Position numbers and translations under genes: made by a program
Source of the DNA: Candidatus Aalborgicola lynettensis
GTDB taxonomy: Bacteria; Pseudomonadota; Gammaproteobacteria; Burkholderiales; Burkholderiaceae_C
Reading direction: 5' to 3'
DNA: 64,000 bases
NCBI GenBank assembly: GCA_016719405.1
Contig: JADJZE010000021.1
Span: 310,001-374,000, forward strand
Shown: positions 1 to 8,749 of the stretch, piece after piece
Layout of the letters: each line of letters begins with the position of its first letter
Numbering within the stretch: position 1 is the first letter of the stretch
Notes under the pieces: model-generated
Told to the model about the DNA's origin: nothing
What the model saw: only the letters and a program-made list of their open reading frames with translations
The model's database searches: none

Positions 1-1264
1 TGGCGTACAGGGCGCGGGCTAACCCCGGGTTCTGTAGGGCGGCTTCCTGCTCCTGCGGGCTCGGTGGTTCGGGCTTGGGCAGCACGGTAATGCGTTGGCC
101 CAGTTCTTCCAGTGCCAGTTGTTCATAAAACCCGCGTACACCGGCAATCCCCTGCAACAGCTGCAACGCCTGGGCGCGTGCCGCTTCCGACGACGTTTGC
201 CGCAGCAGCGCACGCGCCTGCCAGTAAACCCACACCGGCTGGCTGCGCTGGGCCTCGCCCATGGCGTGGATGGCTTCGCGCACCTGCGCCCAGTTACCGG
301 TGCGCAGGGCGGCGCGGGCCATCCAGGCCAGGTGGTCTTCGTGCATCTGGCCGACTTGCCCTTGCAAAAAGTAGCCCGGAGCATCGTCTGACAACTTTTG
401 CGCTGCGCGTTTGCCAATCACGCCCCAAATCCAGCTGCGCTCCTCCGCCGTGAGCTGGGCGCGCCAGCGCAGTTTGCCCATCTCTTGAGCCGCTTCAGCC
501 GGATCCAGGTAGGCCTGGCGGATCAGCGCCAACGACACCAGTTCGCGCGTTTTGGGGCGAATGGCGGTGAACTTGTCGTTCAGGTATTTGCCAGGGTTGA
601 GGTAGATGGCGGTAACCGTTTTCACCGAGCCGGGGCTGAGTATTTCCACCGCCTGGGTGGCTACGCGCAGGCGGTCGTTTTCCATCCCTAAGCGCGCACG
701 CTGCCACACCATCAGGTGCGCGCTGGTGTGGTCTTGCACCAGTTGTTCTGCGGCGCTGGCACAGCCCTCTTCGGCCTCTTTCAGGTTCAGCCAGGCGTCC
801 TTGACCTGCGCGGTGTTGTCGGCACCGCTGCCCAAATGCTCGGCCAGCAGGGCGTAACAGCGCAGGGAACGGTCGTCGTTCATGCGGTACAGCGGGTACT
901 CGCGGTTAAAGGCCTGCCAGTCGCGGTTGCGCGCCAATTGCGCCAGCCAGTTGGCGCGCAAGCGGTCTTCCTGGTAGCTGCCGGCAAAACGGGCCAAAAA
1001 GCCCTGAATTTCGGCGGTACTGGCCTCGTCGAGCCGGTTGGACAACTCCCAGTAGGCGGCCCAGGGCTCCAGCGGGTGGCCGCGCAGGATAGGCAACAAC
1101 TGCGCCATGCGCCTGCGGTCGCGCACCTTGTAGGCCTGCGCCATGTCCAGCACGGCATCGTCCATGCGCAGGGTATCGGCGGTTTGGGCCTGGGAGGACA
1201 GAGGGGGGAAAAACGTCAAAACGCCAACCAGCGCGATCAACGTCAGAGAGACGGGAAACTGCAT
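1..1264 (-). CDS. slt: Soluble lytic murein transglycosylase (Slt70-type), N-terminal part
   Basis: The gene runs off the left edge. The 421 visible codons begin MQFPVSLTL, with a signal peptide of about 26 residues ending near SSQAQT, so the product is periplasmic. The rest is helical, with many W/Y/L-rich repeats such as WAAYWELSNRL and WVYWQARALLR. This matches the superhelical U-domain of Slt70, which cleaves peptidoglycan between MurNAc and GlcNAc to give 1,6-anhydro ends. The catalytic SLT domain lies outside the window, so activity cannot be judged. It is divergent from fau, about 100 bp away. No other family fits as well. Confidence 0.85.
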   Translation of the reverse strand, partial: MQFPVSLTLIALVGVLTFFPPLSSQAQTADTLRMDDAVLDMAQAYKVRDRRRMAQLLPILRGHPLEPWAAYWELSNRLDEASTAEIQGFLARFAGSYQEDRLRANWLAQLARNRDWQAFNREYPLYRMNDDRSLRCYALLAEHLGSGADNTAQVKDAWLNLKEAEEGCASAAEQLVQDHTSAHLMVWQRARLGMENDRLRVATQAVEILSPGSVKTVTAIYLNPGKYLNDKFTAIRPKTRELVSLALIRQAYLDPAEAAQEMGKLRWRAQLTAEERSWIWGVIGKRAAQKLSDDAPGYFLQGQVGQMHEDHLAWMARAALRTGNWAQVREAIHAMGEAQRSQPVWVYWQARALLRQTSSEAARAQALQLLQGIAGVRGFYEQLALEELGQRITVLPKPEPPSPQEQEAALQNPGLARALYA

Positions 1265-1360
1265 GCGCCGATTATCGTGATATTTGCGATTCGGCCCTAT
1301 GATGCGCAGGCAAACCCTGCGGGGCGCGGTGGTCAAACTCATTCAACCCTGATACACACC

Positions 1361-1960
<600 letters not shown>

Positions 1961-1984
1961 ACGGCTGAACATCGCTAACCGGGC

Positions 1985-4036
1985 ATGTCCACCCTCTTCG
2001 ATTTTCTGCCGATCGGGGCCTACCGCACCAGCCCGTCGGGTTTGCTGCTGCGTGCCAACGCCGCTTTGGTGCGCATGCTGGGTTACGCCTGCGAGCAAGA
2101 CCTGCTGGTCGCCACCAACGAGCAGGGCATACGCTGGTACGTCGAGCCGGGACGGCGCAGCGCATTTCGTACGCAAATAGAGCGCGACGGTTACGTGGTG
2201 GACTTTGTCTCGCAGATTTGGCTGCAAACCCTCGCCAGCGCGATCTGGGTACGCGAAAACGCGCACGCCATACGCGATGCCAACGCCGTGGTGCAGTTTT
2301 ACGAAGGCACCATGGAAGACATCACCGCAAGCCACCTGGCCCAGCAGGCGCTGCTGCAGAGCGAAGAGCGCTGGAAGCTGGCACTCGATGCCACCGGCGA
2401 CGGTGTCTGGGACTGGCACATCCAGGACGGCAAAGAGTACTACTCCCGGCGCTACAAGGAGATGTACGGCTACAGCCAGGACAAGATATGGCAGGAATCC
2501 GATGCATACACCGATCTGGTACACCCCGACGACAAGGTACAACTGCTGCGTGACCAGGAGGCCTATTTCAACCAGCAAACGCCCACCTACAGCAACGAAC
2601 ACCGCGTGCGCTGCGCCGACGGCAGCTGGAAATGGGTGCTTTCGCGCGGCATGCTCATCAGCCGTGACGCGCAGGGCCGCCCGCTGCGCATGATCGGCAC
2701 CCACACCGACATATCCGACCGCAAGAACGCCGAGGCACTGATCTGGAAACAGGCCCACTTTGATGCCCTTACCGGTTTGCCCAACCGGCGCATGCTGCGC
2801 CTGCGGCTCGATGACGCCATCGCGCGTTGCCAGCACAGCGGTGCAAGGCTGGCCATTGTGTTCATCGACCTGGACCATTTCAAGGAAGTCAATGACACGC
2901 TGGGGCACGAAAGCGGTGACGCCTTGCTGGTGCAGGCGGCGCAGCGCATCCAGGACTGCCTGGGTGAGAACGACACGGTTGCGCGCATGGGGGGGGACGA
3001 ATTCACACTGATCCTCACCCAGGTGCAGGGCCCGGAGTCGCTCACGGCACCGCTGCAGGCCCTGCTGGCGCAACTGGCGCAGGTTTTTCACCTGGGCCAG
3101 GAGCAGGTCTTTGTTTCGGCCAGCCTGGGCGTGGCCTTGTATCCCGACAATGCCGCCCATGTGGAGGCTTTGTTCAAACACGCCGACCAGGCCCTCTACG
3201 TGGCCAAGGGTGCGGGGCGCAACCGGTACAGCTTTTTTACGCCCGAACTGCAAGAGGCCGCGCAAACCCGTGCCCGCCTGGCAAGTGACCTGCGGGTGGC
3301 CCTGCAAAAGCAGCAGTTCGCCGTGGTGTACCAGCCCATCGTGCACCTGGCCAGCGCGCGCATCCACAAAGCCGAGGCACTGCTACGCTGGCACCACCCG
3401 CAGCGCGGCTTGGTCAGCCCCGCGCAGTTCATCCCCATTGCAGAGTCCACCGGTTTCATCATGGACATTGGCGAGTGGGTATTCCAGCAGGCAGCACACC
3501 AGGTGGCACAGTGGCGCGCGGCCTACGGCGCGGACTTCCAAATCAGCGTGAACAAGTCACCGGTGCAATTCCACCGGCCAGAAAAATCCACGGCCACCTG
3601 GAGTGAGCAACTCCAGTCCATGCACCTGCCGGGTTCCTGTATTGCGGTGGAAATTACCGAAGGCCTGCTGCTCGACATCAACCAGGGGGTATCGCACCAT
3701 CTCAGTGCCCTGCAGCGTGGCGGCATTGCCCTGTCGCTGGATGATTTTGGCACCGGTTATTCGTCCCTGACCTACCTGCAAAAGTTCGATATCGACTACA
3801 TCAAAATCGACCAGTCCTTTGTGCGCAATCTCCAGCCGGGCTCTACCGATCTGGCCTTGTGCAGGGCCATCATCCTGATGGCCCACGAACTGGGCATGCA
3901 AGTGATTGCCGAAGGCGTGGAAACCGCCGAGCAACGGGACCTGTTGCGCAAGATCGGTTGCGACTACGGGCAAGGCTACCTGTTTGCCCGCCCGATGGCG
4001 GCGGGGGCGTTTGAGGCGCTGATGGCGCAGCAATAG
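1985..4036 (+). CDS. PAS-PAS-GGDEF-EAL cyclic-di-GMP enzyme
   Basis: 683 residues, with no membrane segment or signal peptide. Two PAS-like domains (about 1-115 and 125-245, the second PAS_3-like) precede a GGDEF domain with an intact ARMGGDEF near residue 335. The EAL domain has EALLRW (about 461), VEITEG, DDFGTGYSS, DYIKIDQSF and VIAEGVE. Both catalytic motifs look intact, so it may make and degrade c-di-GMP. The product-inhibition site upstream of GGDEF should read RxxD but is GEND, so feedback inhibition of the cyclase through the I-site is probably lost. The signal sensed is unknown. Confidence 0.93.
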   Translation: MSTLFDFLPIGAYRTSPSGLLLRANAALVRMLGYACEQDLLVATNEQGIRWYVEPGRRSAFRTQIERDGYVVDFVSQIWLQTLASAIWVRENAHAIRDANAVVQFYEGTMEDITASHLAQQALLQSEERWKLALDATGDGVWDWHIQDGKEYYSRRYKEMYGYSQDKIWQESDAYTDLVHPDDKVQLLRDQEAYFNQQTPTYSNEHRVRCADGSWKWVLSRGMLISRDAQGRPLRMIGTHTDISDRKNAEALIWKQAHFDALTGLPNRRMLRLRLDDAIARCQHSGARLAIVFIDLDHFKEVNDTLGHESGDALLVQAAQRIQDCLGENDTVARMGGDEFTLILTQVQGPESLTAPLQALLAQLAQVFHLGQEQVFVSASLGVALYPDNAAHVEALFKHADQALYVAKGAGRNRYSFFTPELQEAAQTRARLASDLRVALQKQQFAVVYQPIVHLASARIHKAEALLRWHHPQRGLVSPAQFIPIAESTGFIMDIGEWVFQQAAHQVAQWRAAYGADFQISVNKSPVQFHRPEKSTATWSEQLQSMHLPGSCIAVEITEGLLLDINQGVSHHLSALQRGGIALSLDDFGTGYSSLTYLQKFDIDYIKIDQSFVRNLQPGSTDLALCRAIILMAHELGMQVIAEGVETAEQRDLLRKIGCDYGQGYLFARPMAAGAFEALMAQQ

Positions 4037-4107
4037 CAGCCCTCGCAGGGCACCACCGACGGCAACGCCCGCAGTGCCGGCACGCACTGGAAAAAGTTGT
4101 CCCGGTC

Positions 4108-4692
4108 TCAGGCGCCAAACGTGCTGCGGATGCGGGTTTCCAGGGTTTTGGACAGGTCGGTCAGGCGCTCGACCAGGTCGTTAAACGTTTCGACCTTGGG
4201 AAAGCCCAAGCGGTCCAGTGCCTGTTCCACCAGTGTGTCGAGGTTGCCGCCAAAGCGTTCAATGCTTTGCTCCAGCACGGTGGTTGCACCATCAATGCCG
4301 TTCTTCAGGCGTTCCACATGGGTGTCGATGGCCAGGTTGGCCTGTGCTTCCAGGTTGGCGCCGGCTTCCACCAGGGCCTCAAACGCCTGCTCACCTTTGG
4401 CGCCGGTGGTGGCATTGGCATTGGCCAAGGCGCCCAGTCCGGCGAGCCAAATGGCGCGCTGCGAGTCGATCAATTTGAAGGACGCATCGCGTGTCTGGTG
4501 CAGCACGCTGCTCACACCTTTGCGTCCCAATGCCGTGGCTTTCTTGGCCGCTTTGTCCAGCGACGCAGCCTTTTGCGCGGCGGTCATGCGCCGCGCCGCT
4601 GGCTTGGCGGTTTGGGCGCGGGTGCTTGCCGTTTTTGTGGTGGGGCGGGTCGTTTTACGGGTAGATGGAGATGCCTTGGTGGTGTCAGTCAT
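4108..4692 (-). CDS. Phasin / PHA granule-associated protein
   Basis: 194 residues. An N-terminal Lys/Arg/Thr/Ala-rich tail of about 60 residues, histone-like as in PhaF-type phasins, precedes the phasin helical domain (SQRAIWLAGLGALANA, then amphipathic helices). Such proteins coat polyhydroxyalkanoate granules, and the basic tail can bind DNA and help share granules at division. ATG 4692 is chosen over an in-frame TTG 15 bases upstream because AAGGA sits about 6 bases before it. No PHA synthase is nearby. Confidence 0.82.
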   Translation of the reverse strand: MTDTTKASPSTRKTTRPTTKTASTRAQTAKPAARRMTAAQKAASLDKAAKKATALGRKGVSSVLHQTRDASFKLIDSQRAIWLAGLGALANANATTGAKGEQAFEALVEAGANLEAQANLAIDTHVERLKNGIDGATTVLEQSIERFGGNLDTLVEQALDRLGFPKVETFNDLVERLTDLSKTLETRIRSTFGA

Positions 4693-4854
4693 GGTTGTTT
4701 CCTTCAAAGTTGGGTTGGTAATCGCGTTAGCGCGTACCAGTGTACGCCTGCTGAATTACCGGTAATTGGGTAGAGATTCGAATTTACCCGTGCCTTGCTG
4801 GTGGCCGGATGGGGCGACTTTGGCGCCGCGCACCTGTTGCGCTGTTTCGGGTCG

Positions 4855-5721
4855 TTAATTTTTTGTGCTTGTCTTGATGGTTTTGACAACTTTGACTGCC
4901 TTGGGTGCAGGTGGCGTTAGGTAATTGGCCCCGGACACCACCGGCTTGCCGGTCTGGCTTTCCAACTGGTTACGGGCCCCGGCGGCGATGCGGCCACCGG
5001 CTTGGGCGGCAGACTTGTTTTCTGCCATGCCGGTGGCCTGCGCGCTCTCAGCAATCTGCCGGGTGGACAGTTCGGCCAGCGCGGTAAAAATCAGCTCCGC
5101 CTCGCTCATGTGGTCGCGCAGGTTGTGGCTGGCAAGGCCCTTCATGTCCTTGTGCTCTTTGACACTTACCCCCGCCCACTCCTGGTGAATGATGTTGGTG
5201 AGGATGGCGAATTCGCTGCCCTTCTTGATGTCGTGTTCGCTCCAGTAGTCGGTGAGCTTGTTGCGCGTTTCCTGCCCGGTCATGCGCTGCTGAATCCACT
5301 TGTCGCTGCGGCCATGCTGCTGCCAGGTCTGGCGGGCACGGTCCAGGGACAGTGCTGGGTCGGCCATTTCTTGCATGCGCTCGTAGCCGACCTTGGCCAG
5401 CCAGAGTTTGATGGGCTCGGCTTTGGGGCTGGGGACGGACTGCACCAGGCGCAGCAGGGTTTCGGCGGTGGCTACGTCGGTGAGGTAGTTTTTTCCGTCG
5501 GCAGCGGGCAATTTCAGTCGGTGACAGTTTGTCACCGACTCACTGCCTTCCTTGTCCAAGCGCTCCTTGAGCTTGTTCCAATACTTGCGTGCCGTTTGGT
5601 AATCGGCCTGCTGCGTCAGCACCTGCACCACGTCCACCACCGAAAACCACCAGGTTTCGGTCTTTTCGTCGTACACACGGCGGATGGACTGGCCATCAAA
5701 TTGGGTGGGCAGGATTTTCAT
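4855..5721 (-). CDS. BRO-N domain, DinD-like DNA-damage-inducible protein
   Basis: 288 residues. The N-terminal part (about 8-105, with WWFSVVDVVQVLT) is a BRO-N fold as in phage antirepressors and DinD. The C-terminal half (RNKLTDYWSEHDIKKG, HMSEAELIFTALAELSTRQ) resembles the DinD C-terminal region. E. coli DinD is SOS-induced and inhibits RecA strand exchange; that role is an inference here. A perfect LexA-type box lies 57 bases upstream, and GGAG precedes ATG 5721. The Lys/Thr-rich tail is unremarkable. Confidence 0.8.
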   Translation of the reverse strand: MKILPTQFDGQSIRRVYDEKTETWWFSVVDVVQVLTQQADYQTARKYWNKLKERLDKEGSESVTNCHRLKLPAADGKNYLTDVATAETLLRLVQSVPSPKAEPIKLWLAKVGYERMQEMADPALSLDRARQTWQQHGRSDKWIQQRMTGQETRNKLTDYWSEHDIKKGSEFAILTNIIHQEWAGVSVKEHKDMKGLASHNLRDHMSEAELIFTALAELSTRQIAESAQATGMAENKSAAQAGGRIAAGARNQLESQTGKPVVSGANYLTPPAPKAVKVVKTIKTSTKN

Positions 5722-5775
5722 GAAGAACTCCGATTGACAAGGCGTGCATTCAAAGGATGGGGGTGTGCGCCATCA

Positions 5776-5795
5776 TACTGTATGCATGAACAGCC
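5776..5795 (-). promoter_or_regulatory. LexA/SOS box upstream of the DinD-like gene
   Basis: CTGT (5778-5781), eight bases, ACAG (5790-5793), inside TACTGTATGCATGAACAGCC. It matches the gammaproteobacterial-type LexA consensus CTGT-N8-ACAG exactly and shares the flanking TA and AT. It lies in the promoter region of the gene starting at 5721. Confidence 0.8.
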
Positions 5796-5882
5796 ATTGC
5801 CATACCACCCGCGCCCCTCATGCGTTGCGGCCGTACGTTGCGTCATGCGTGGCGCGCTGACTCGGCCATGCGAAGGGGTTGA

Positions 5883-6860
5883 TTAACCCGGCCCATTCAC
5901 CCTATCGGCCTCCCCCAGCGTCTGGCGCGTCAGCTGCGCCTGCGCCAGCAACCAGTCACAAAACGCCTTAATCTCCGGCCGGTTGTCATTGCGTGGGCCG
6001 ACGATCAGCCAATAGGCCAAGGGCGAGTCCAGCCGGGTGCCAGGCAGCACCTCCACCAGGTCGCCGTTGGCCAGGCTGTCGGCCACCAGTGGCATACGCG
6101 CCAGTGCCACGCCCTGGCCGGTCAGTGCGGCCTGGGCGATCTGGTGCGCGTAGTTGAAGTACAGCCAGCGCTTGGGCTCAAAGCGGTGCAGGCCCTGGGC
6201 TGTCAGCCAGCGTTGCCAGGTGAGCCATTCCATGTGCTGGGTGCGGTGGGCGTCACCGGCTTCCACCAGCGCAAACTGGGCCAGGTCTTTGGCGCTGCGC
6301 AGGCGTGCGCCGCTTTTCAGCAGCCAGGGGCTGGCCACCGGGGTGAGCTGTTCGCCAAACAGGCGCTGGGCGTGGGCGGGTGCTTTGCCGGGTATGCAGT
6401 AGCGCAAGGCCAGGTCCACATCCGAGGTGTCCAGGTCAACCGAGGTGTCGGTGGCATCGATGCGGATGTCGATGTCGGGGTGTTCGCTTTGAAACGCCTC
6501 CAGCCGGGGGATTAGCCACATGGACGCAAACGAGGCCCAGGTGCTGATGGACACACTTTTGCGCCCGGCGCTCTGGCGGATGGTGCGCACCGCCGCATCC
6601 ACACGCTCCAGCGCGGGGGTGACGGCGCGCAGCAGCTGGGCACCGGCGGCGCTCATCTCCACCGCCCGGGTGTGGCGCAGAAACAGGGCCACGCCCACCT
6701 CGTCTTCCAGCGCCTGGATTTGGCGGCTGACGGCCGATTGGGTCAGCGCCAGCTCTTCGGCAGCGGCGCGAAAGTTCAGGTGCCGGGCCACGGCCACAAA
6801 GGCGCGCAGGTGCCCGGCGGCGATGGGCCGGGTGCGCAGGGGGGTGTGCGGTGTTTGCAT
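5883..6860 (-). CDS. LysR-family transcriptional regulator (GcvA-like)
   Basis: 325 residues. The winged helix is at about 18-77 (LRAFVAVARHLNFRAAAEELALTQSAVSRQIQALE), followed by the periplasmic-binding-like effector domain with the GcvA-subgroup pattern (ASFASMWLIPRLEAF, DIDIRIDATDTSVDL). It diverges from a DUF2917 gene, a pairing common in Comamonadaceae. The shared 128-base intergenic region contains the small palindrome ATTGCATCAAT (6878-6888), a possible T-N11-A-type operator. The effector is unknown. Confidence 0.9.
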   Translation of the reverse strand: MQTPHTPLRTRPIAAGHLRAFVAVARHLNFRAAAEELALTQSAVSRQIQALEDEVGVALFLRHTRAVEMSAAGAQLLRAVTPALERVDAAVRTIRQSAGRKSVSISTWASFASMWLIPRLEAFQSEHPDIDIRIDATDTSVDLDTSDVDLALRYCIPGKAPAHAQRLFGEQLTPVASPWLLKSGARLRSAKDLAQFALVEAGDAHRTQHMEWLTWQRWLTAQGLHRFEPKRWLYFNYAHQIAQAALTGQGVALARMPLVADSLANGDLVEVLPGTRLDSPLAYWLIVGPRNDNRPEIKAFCDWLLAQAQLTRQTLGEADRVNGPG

Positions 6861-6988
6861 GCTGCATTCATTCGGTTATTGCATCAATAGCGTAACCCGT
6901 TTTCATTGGACGGTGTGGGTTGCACGCGCGATCATTCATTGCCAGTCCCCGAATTGTCGGGCTCCGATGGCACTACCTGGAGAACACC

Positions 6989-7504
6989 ATGACCCTGTCT
7001 ACCGTTCCTGATTCGCATCAATTACTGCAACGCCCCGCCCTGCCTGACGGCCACGCCGGCACCCGCACTGGTAGCCCCACCTGGGCGCTCGCGGCGGGGC
7101 GTGCCATGTCGCTGCGCGCGCGCCATGCCAGTGAATTGGTGGTGGTGGGCGGGCGGGTGTGGGCCACTTTGGATACGCAGCATGGGGCCGCAGCAGGGGG
7201 TTCGGAAGACCTGATTCTGGAAGCCGGTGCGCACCTGCCGCTGGCAGCGGGGCAACGCGTGGTGCTGGAGCCCCTGCGCGGCCCTGTTGGTGCACAAGCC
7301 AGTGTCACCTTGCTGCGCCAAACCCGCAGCTACCCCCTGCCCGTGTTGTTGCGCGAGACGGGGGCGGTTTTGCGCGGTGCGGCTTTGGGGGCCTTGCGCG
7401 GGGCTTTGGCCGGTGCGCGGGCGGCCAGGGCAGCGTCCAGCGCCAGCCGGGCCCAGGGCGCCATGGCCTGTGGTGAATCCATGGCCTCGTCGGGGGCGCT
7501 GTAG
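6989..7504 (+). CDS. DUF2917 domain protein
   Basis: 171 residues. The central region (about 38-110: WALAAGRAMSLRARHASELVVVGGRVWATLD, then LILEAGAHLPLAAGQRVVLEPL) is the beta-rich, cupin-like DUF2917 domain. The tail is Ala/Arg/Gly-rich and low-complexity. ATG 6989 is chosen because GGAGA stands just upstream; a longer in-frame start at 6920 would reach into the LysR promoter. The last 175 bases overlap tfoX on the other strand. Function unknown. Confidence 0.75.
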   Translation: MTLSTVPDSHQLLQRPALPDGHAGTRTGSPTWALAAGRAMSLRARHASELVVVGGRVWATLDTQHGAAAGGSEDLILEAGAHLPLAAGQRVVLEPLRGPVGAQASVTLLRQTRSYPLPVLLRETGAVLRGAALGALRGALAGARAARAASSASRAQGAMACGESMASSGAL

Positions 7505-7777
7505 TAGTTCATACCGCGCGCCACGGGCTTGCCCGCTTGGGTGGAGGTGTAGGTAAAGCGTGCACAGCCCGCCGCCTCCCACTGGGCGCGGGTCGTGGTG
7601 CTGGCTTTAAGCCACAGTTTTTCGCCATCGCCCAAATCGGCCACGATGGCCAGTGTCAGCCCCCCGGTGGTAACAACGAATCCCATAGCCGCCAAACATA
7701 CGTTTGGGTACACACGGTCCCACACTGGCCAGCAGCTCACAGCAGTAGTCGGCAAAGGGGGCGGGGATGCTGGCCAT
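7330..7777 (-). pseudogene. TfoX N-terminal-domain protein, frameshifted
   Basis: ATG 7777 starts MASIPAPFADYCCELLASVG and continues KRMFGGYGIRCYHRG. The homologous continuation (LTLAIVADLGDGEKLWLKA, then NYYSAPDEAMDSP and PWARLALDAAL) is one frame away. The switch is at a run of six G in coding sense (near 7660-7665). Removing one G restores a continuous TfoX_N domain of about 148 residues. The family is linked to competence regulation, but stand-alone TfoX_N proteins are poorly known. Sequencing error, phase variation or decay are all possible. The 3' end overlaps the DUF2917 gene antisense. Confidence 0.75.
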
Positions 7778-7833
7778 GGGGTGGTTTGCGGGTTGGGGTA
7801 CGGTGGGCCGTAATGGGGCTGGCGTGGAATGTC

Positions 7834-8745
7834 TCAGCGCTGTGCCACGAGGGCGCGCGCATCGTCCTCGTAGGTTTGCAGGTTGTCGGCCAGGCGCGCA
7901 CGTTGCGCCTCGGTGGTGCGGTTGTGCAGGGCGGCCACGCCGGTGCAGGTTTGCACCGACCAGCGGGCCCATGCGGCACGCACGGCGGGGTCGGGTGGCG
8001 TGATGGCGCGTGCCAGCAGGGCATGCAGCGCGGCCTCGCGTTCTGCGGGGGTGATGGCACCGTTATCACGTACCGCGCGCAGGGTTTGCAAGGCGTCTTT
8101 CTGGCGCGCCAGGCGCTCGTCGTATACAGCCTGGAAGTCCACTGTGGAGGCGTTCACGTGCTCCTGGATCACGGCCACCTGTTCGGGCGCAAGATCACCG
8201 TAAAACCACTGCACGCGCTTTACCATGCCTTTGATCCGGCGCTCGGCGCGTTGTGCCGGGGTGCCGTCCAGCCACTCGGTGCGCCACTTCTGGTTGCGCT
8301 GGTCAAACATCTGCGCAATGTGCGCCAGTTGGGCGTCGGTTAGCGTGGGGCTGATGTCGGCCAGGGTGGGTACCAGGCGGTCCAGGGTGGCCGCGGCATC
8401 GGAGCGGAATGCGGTGTACAGGCTGCACAGCTGCTCGGGTGTGGTGTCGTTTGGCGCCCCCAGGCGCAGGGTTTGCAGCATGCCGGCCACGCGGGGCAGT
8501 GCTTCACTGCGGTGCCAGTCGTGCAGGGTCTGCAGGTCGGCACGCACCCGTTCGGCTTGTGGCGTGTCAAAGTCAAAATAGCGGTCCAGCCACCAGTAAG
8601 TCAGGGGTTGGGCGTTGTTGTAGCCCAGGCGCACGGCGCTGCAGCCACCCAGTGCCAATGCCGCCAGCAGCAGGCCGATAATGGCGATCCACCGGACCGG
8701 ATTGACGGAGTTTTGCAACCGGTCGCAACACACAGGGAAGGTCAT
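7834..8745 (-). CDS. DUF6279 family lipoprotein
   Basis: 303 residues. The N-terminal hydrophobic stretch ends in the lipobox ALGGC (Cys about 35), so it is a probable lipoprotein. The mature start (LGYNNAQPLTYWWLDRYFDF) is typical of DUF6279; the rest is helical. ATG 8745 lies only a few bases from the proposed glmU start at 8750 on the other strand, leaving no room for separate promoters. A TTG at 8718 giving MQNSVNPVRW is an alternative start. Function unknown. Confidence 0.82.
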   Translation of the reverse strand: MTFPVCCDRLQNSVNPVRWIAIIGLLLAALALGGCSAVRLGYNNAQPLTYWWLDRYFDFDTPQAERVRADLQTLHDWHRSEALPRVAGMLQTLRLGAPNDTTPEQLCSLYTAFRSDAAATLDRLVPTLADISPTLTDAQLAHIAQMFDQRNQKWRTEWLDGTPAQRAERRIKGMVKRVQWFYGDLAPEQVAVIQEHVNASTVDFQAVYDERLARQKDALQTLRAVRDNGAITPAEREAALHALLARAITPPDPAVRAAWARWSVQTCTGVAALHNRTTEAQRARLADNLQTYEDDARALVAQR

Positions 8746-8749
8746 TTCA

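Noticed and set aside
716..1360. In-frame upstream extension of 5-formyl-THF cyclo-ligase
   Set aside because: Overlaps the slt gene antisense and would double the normal enzyme length.
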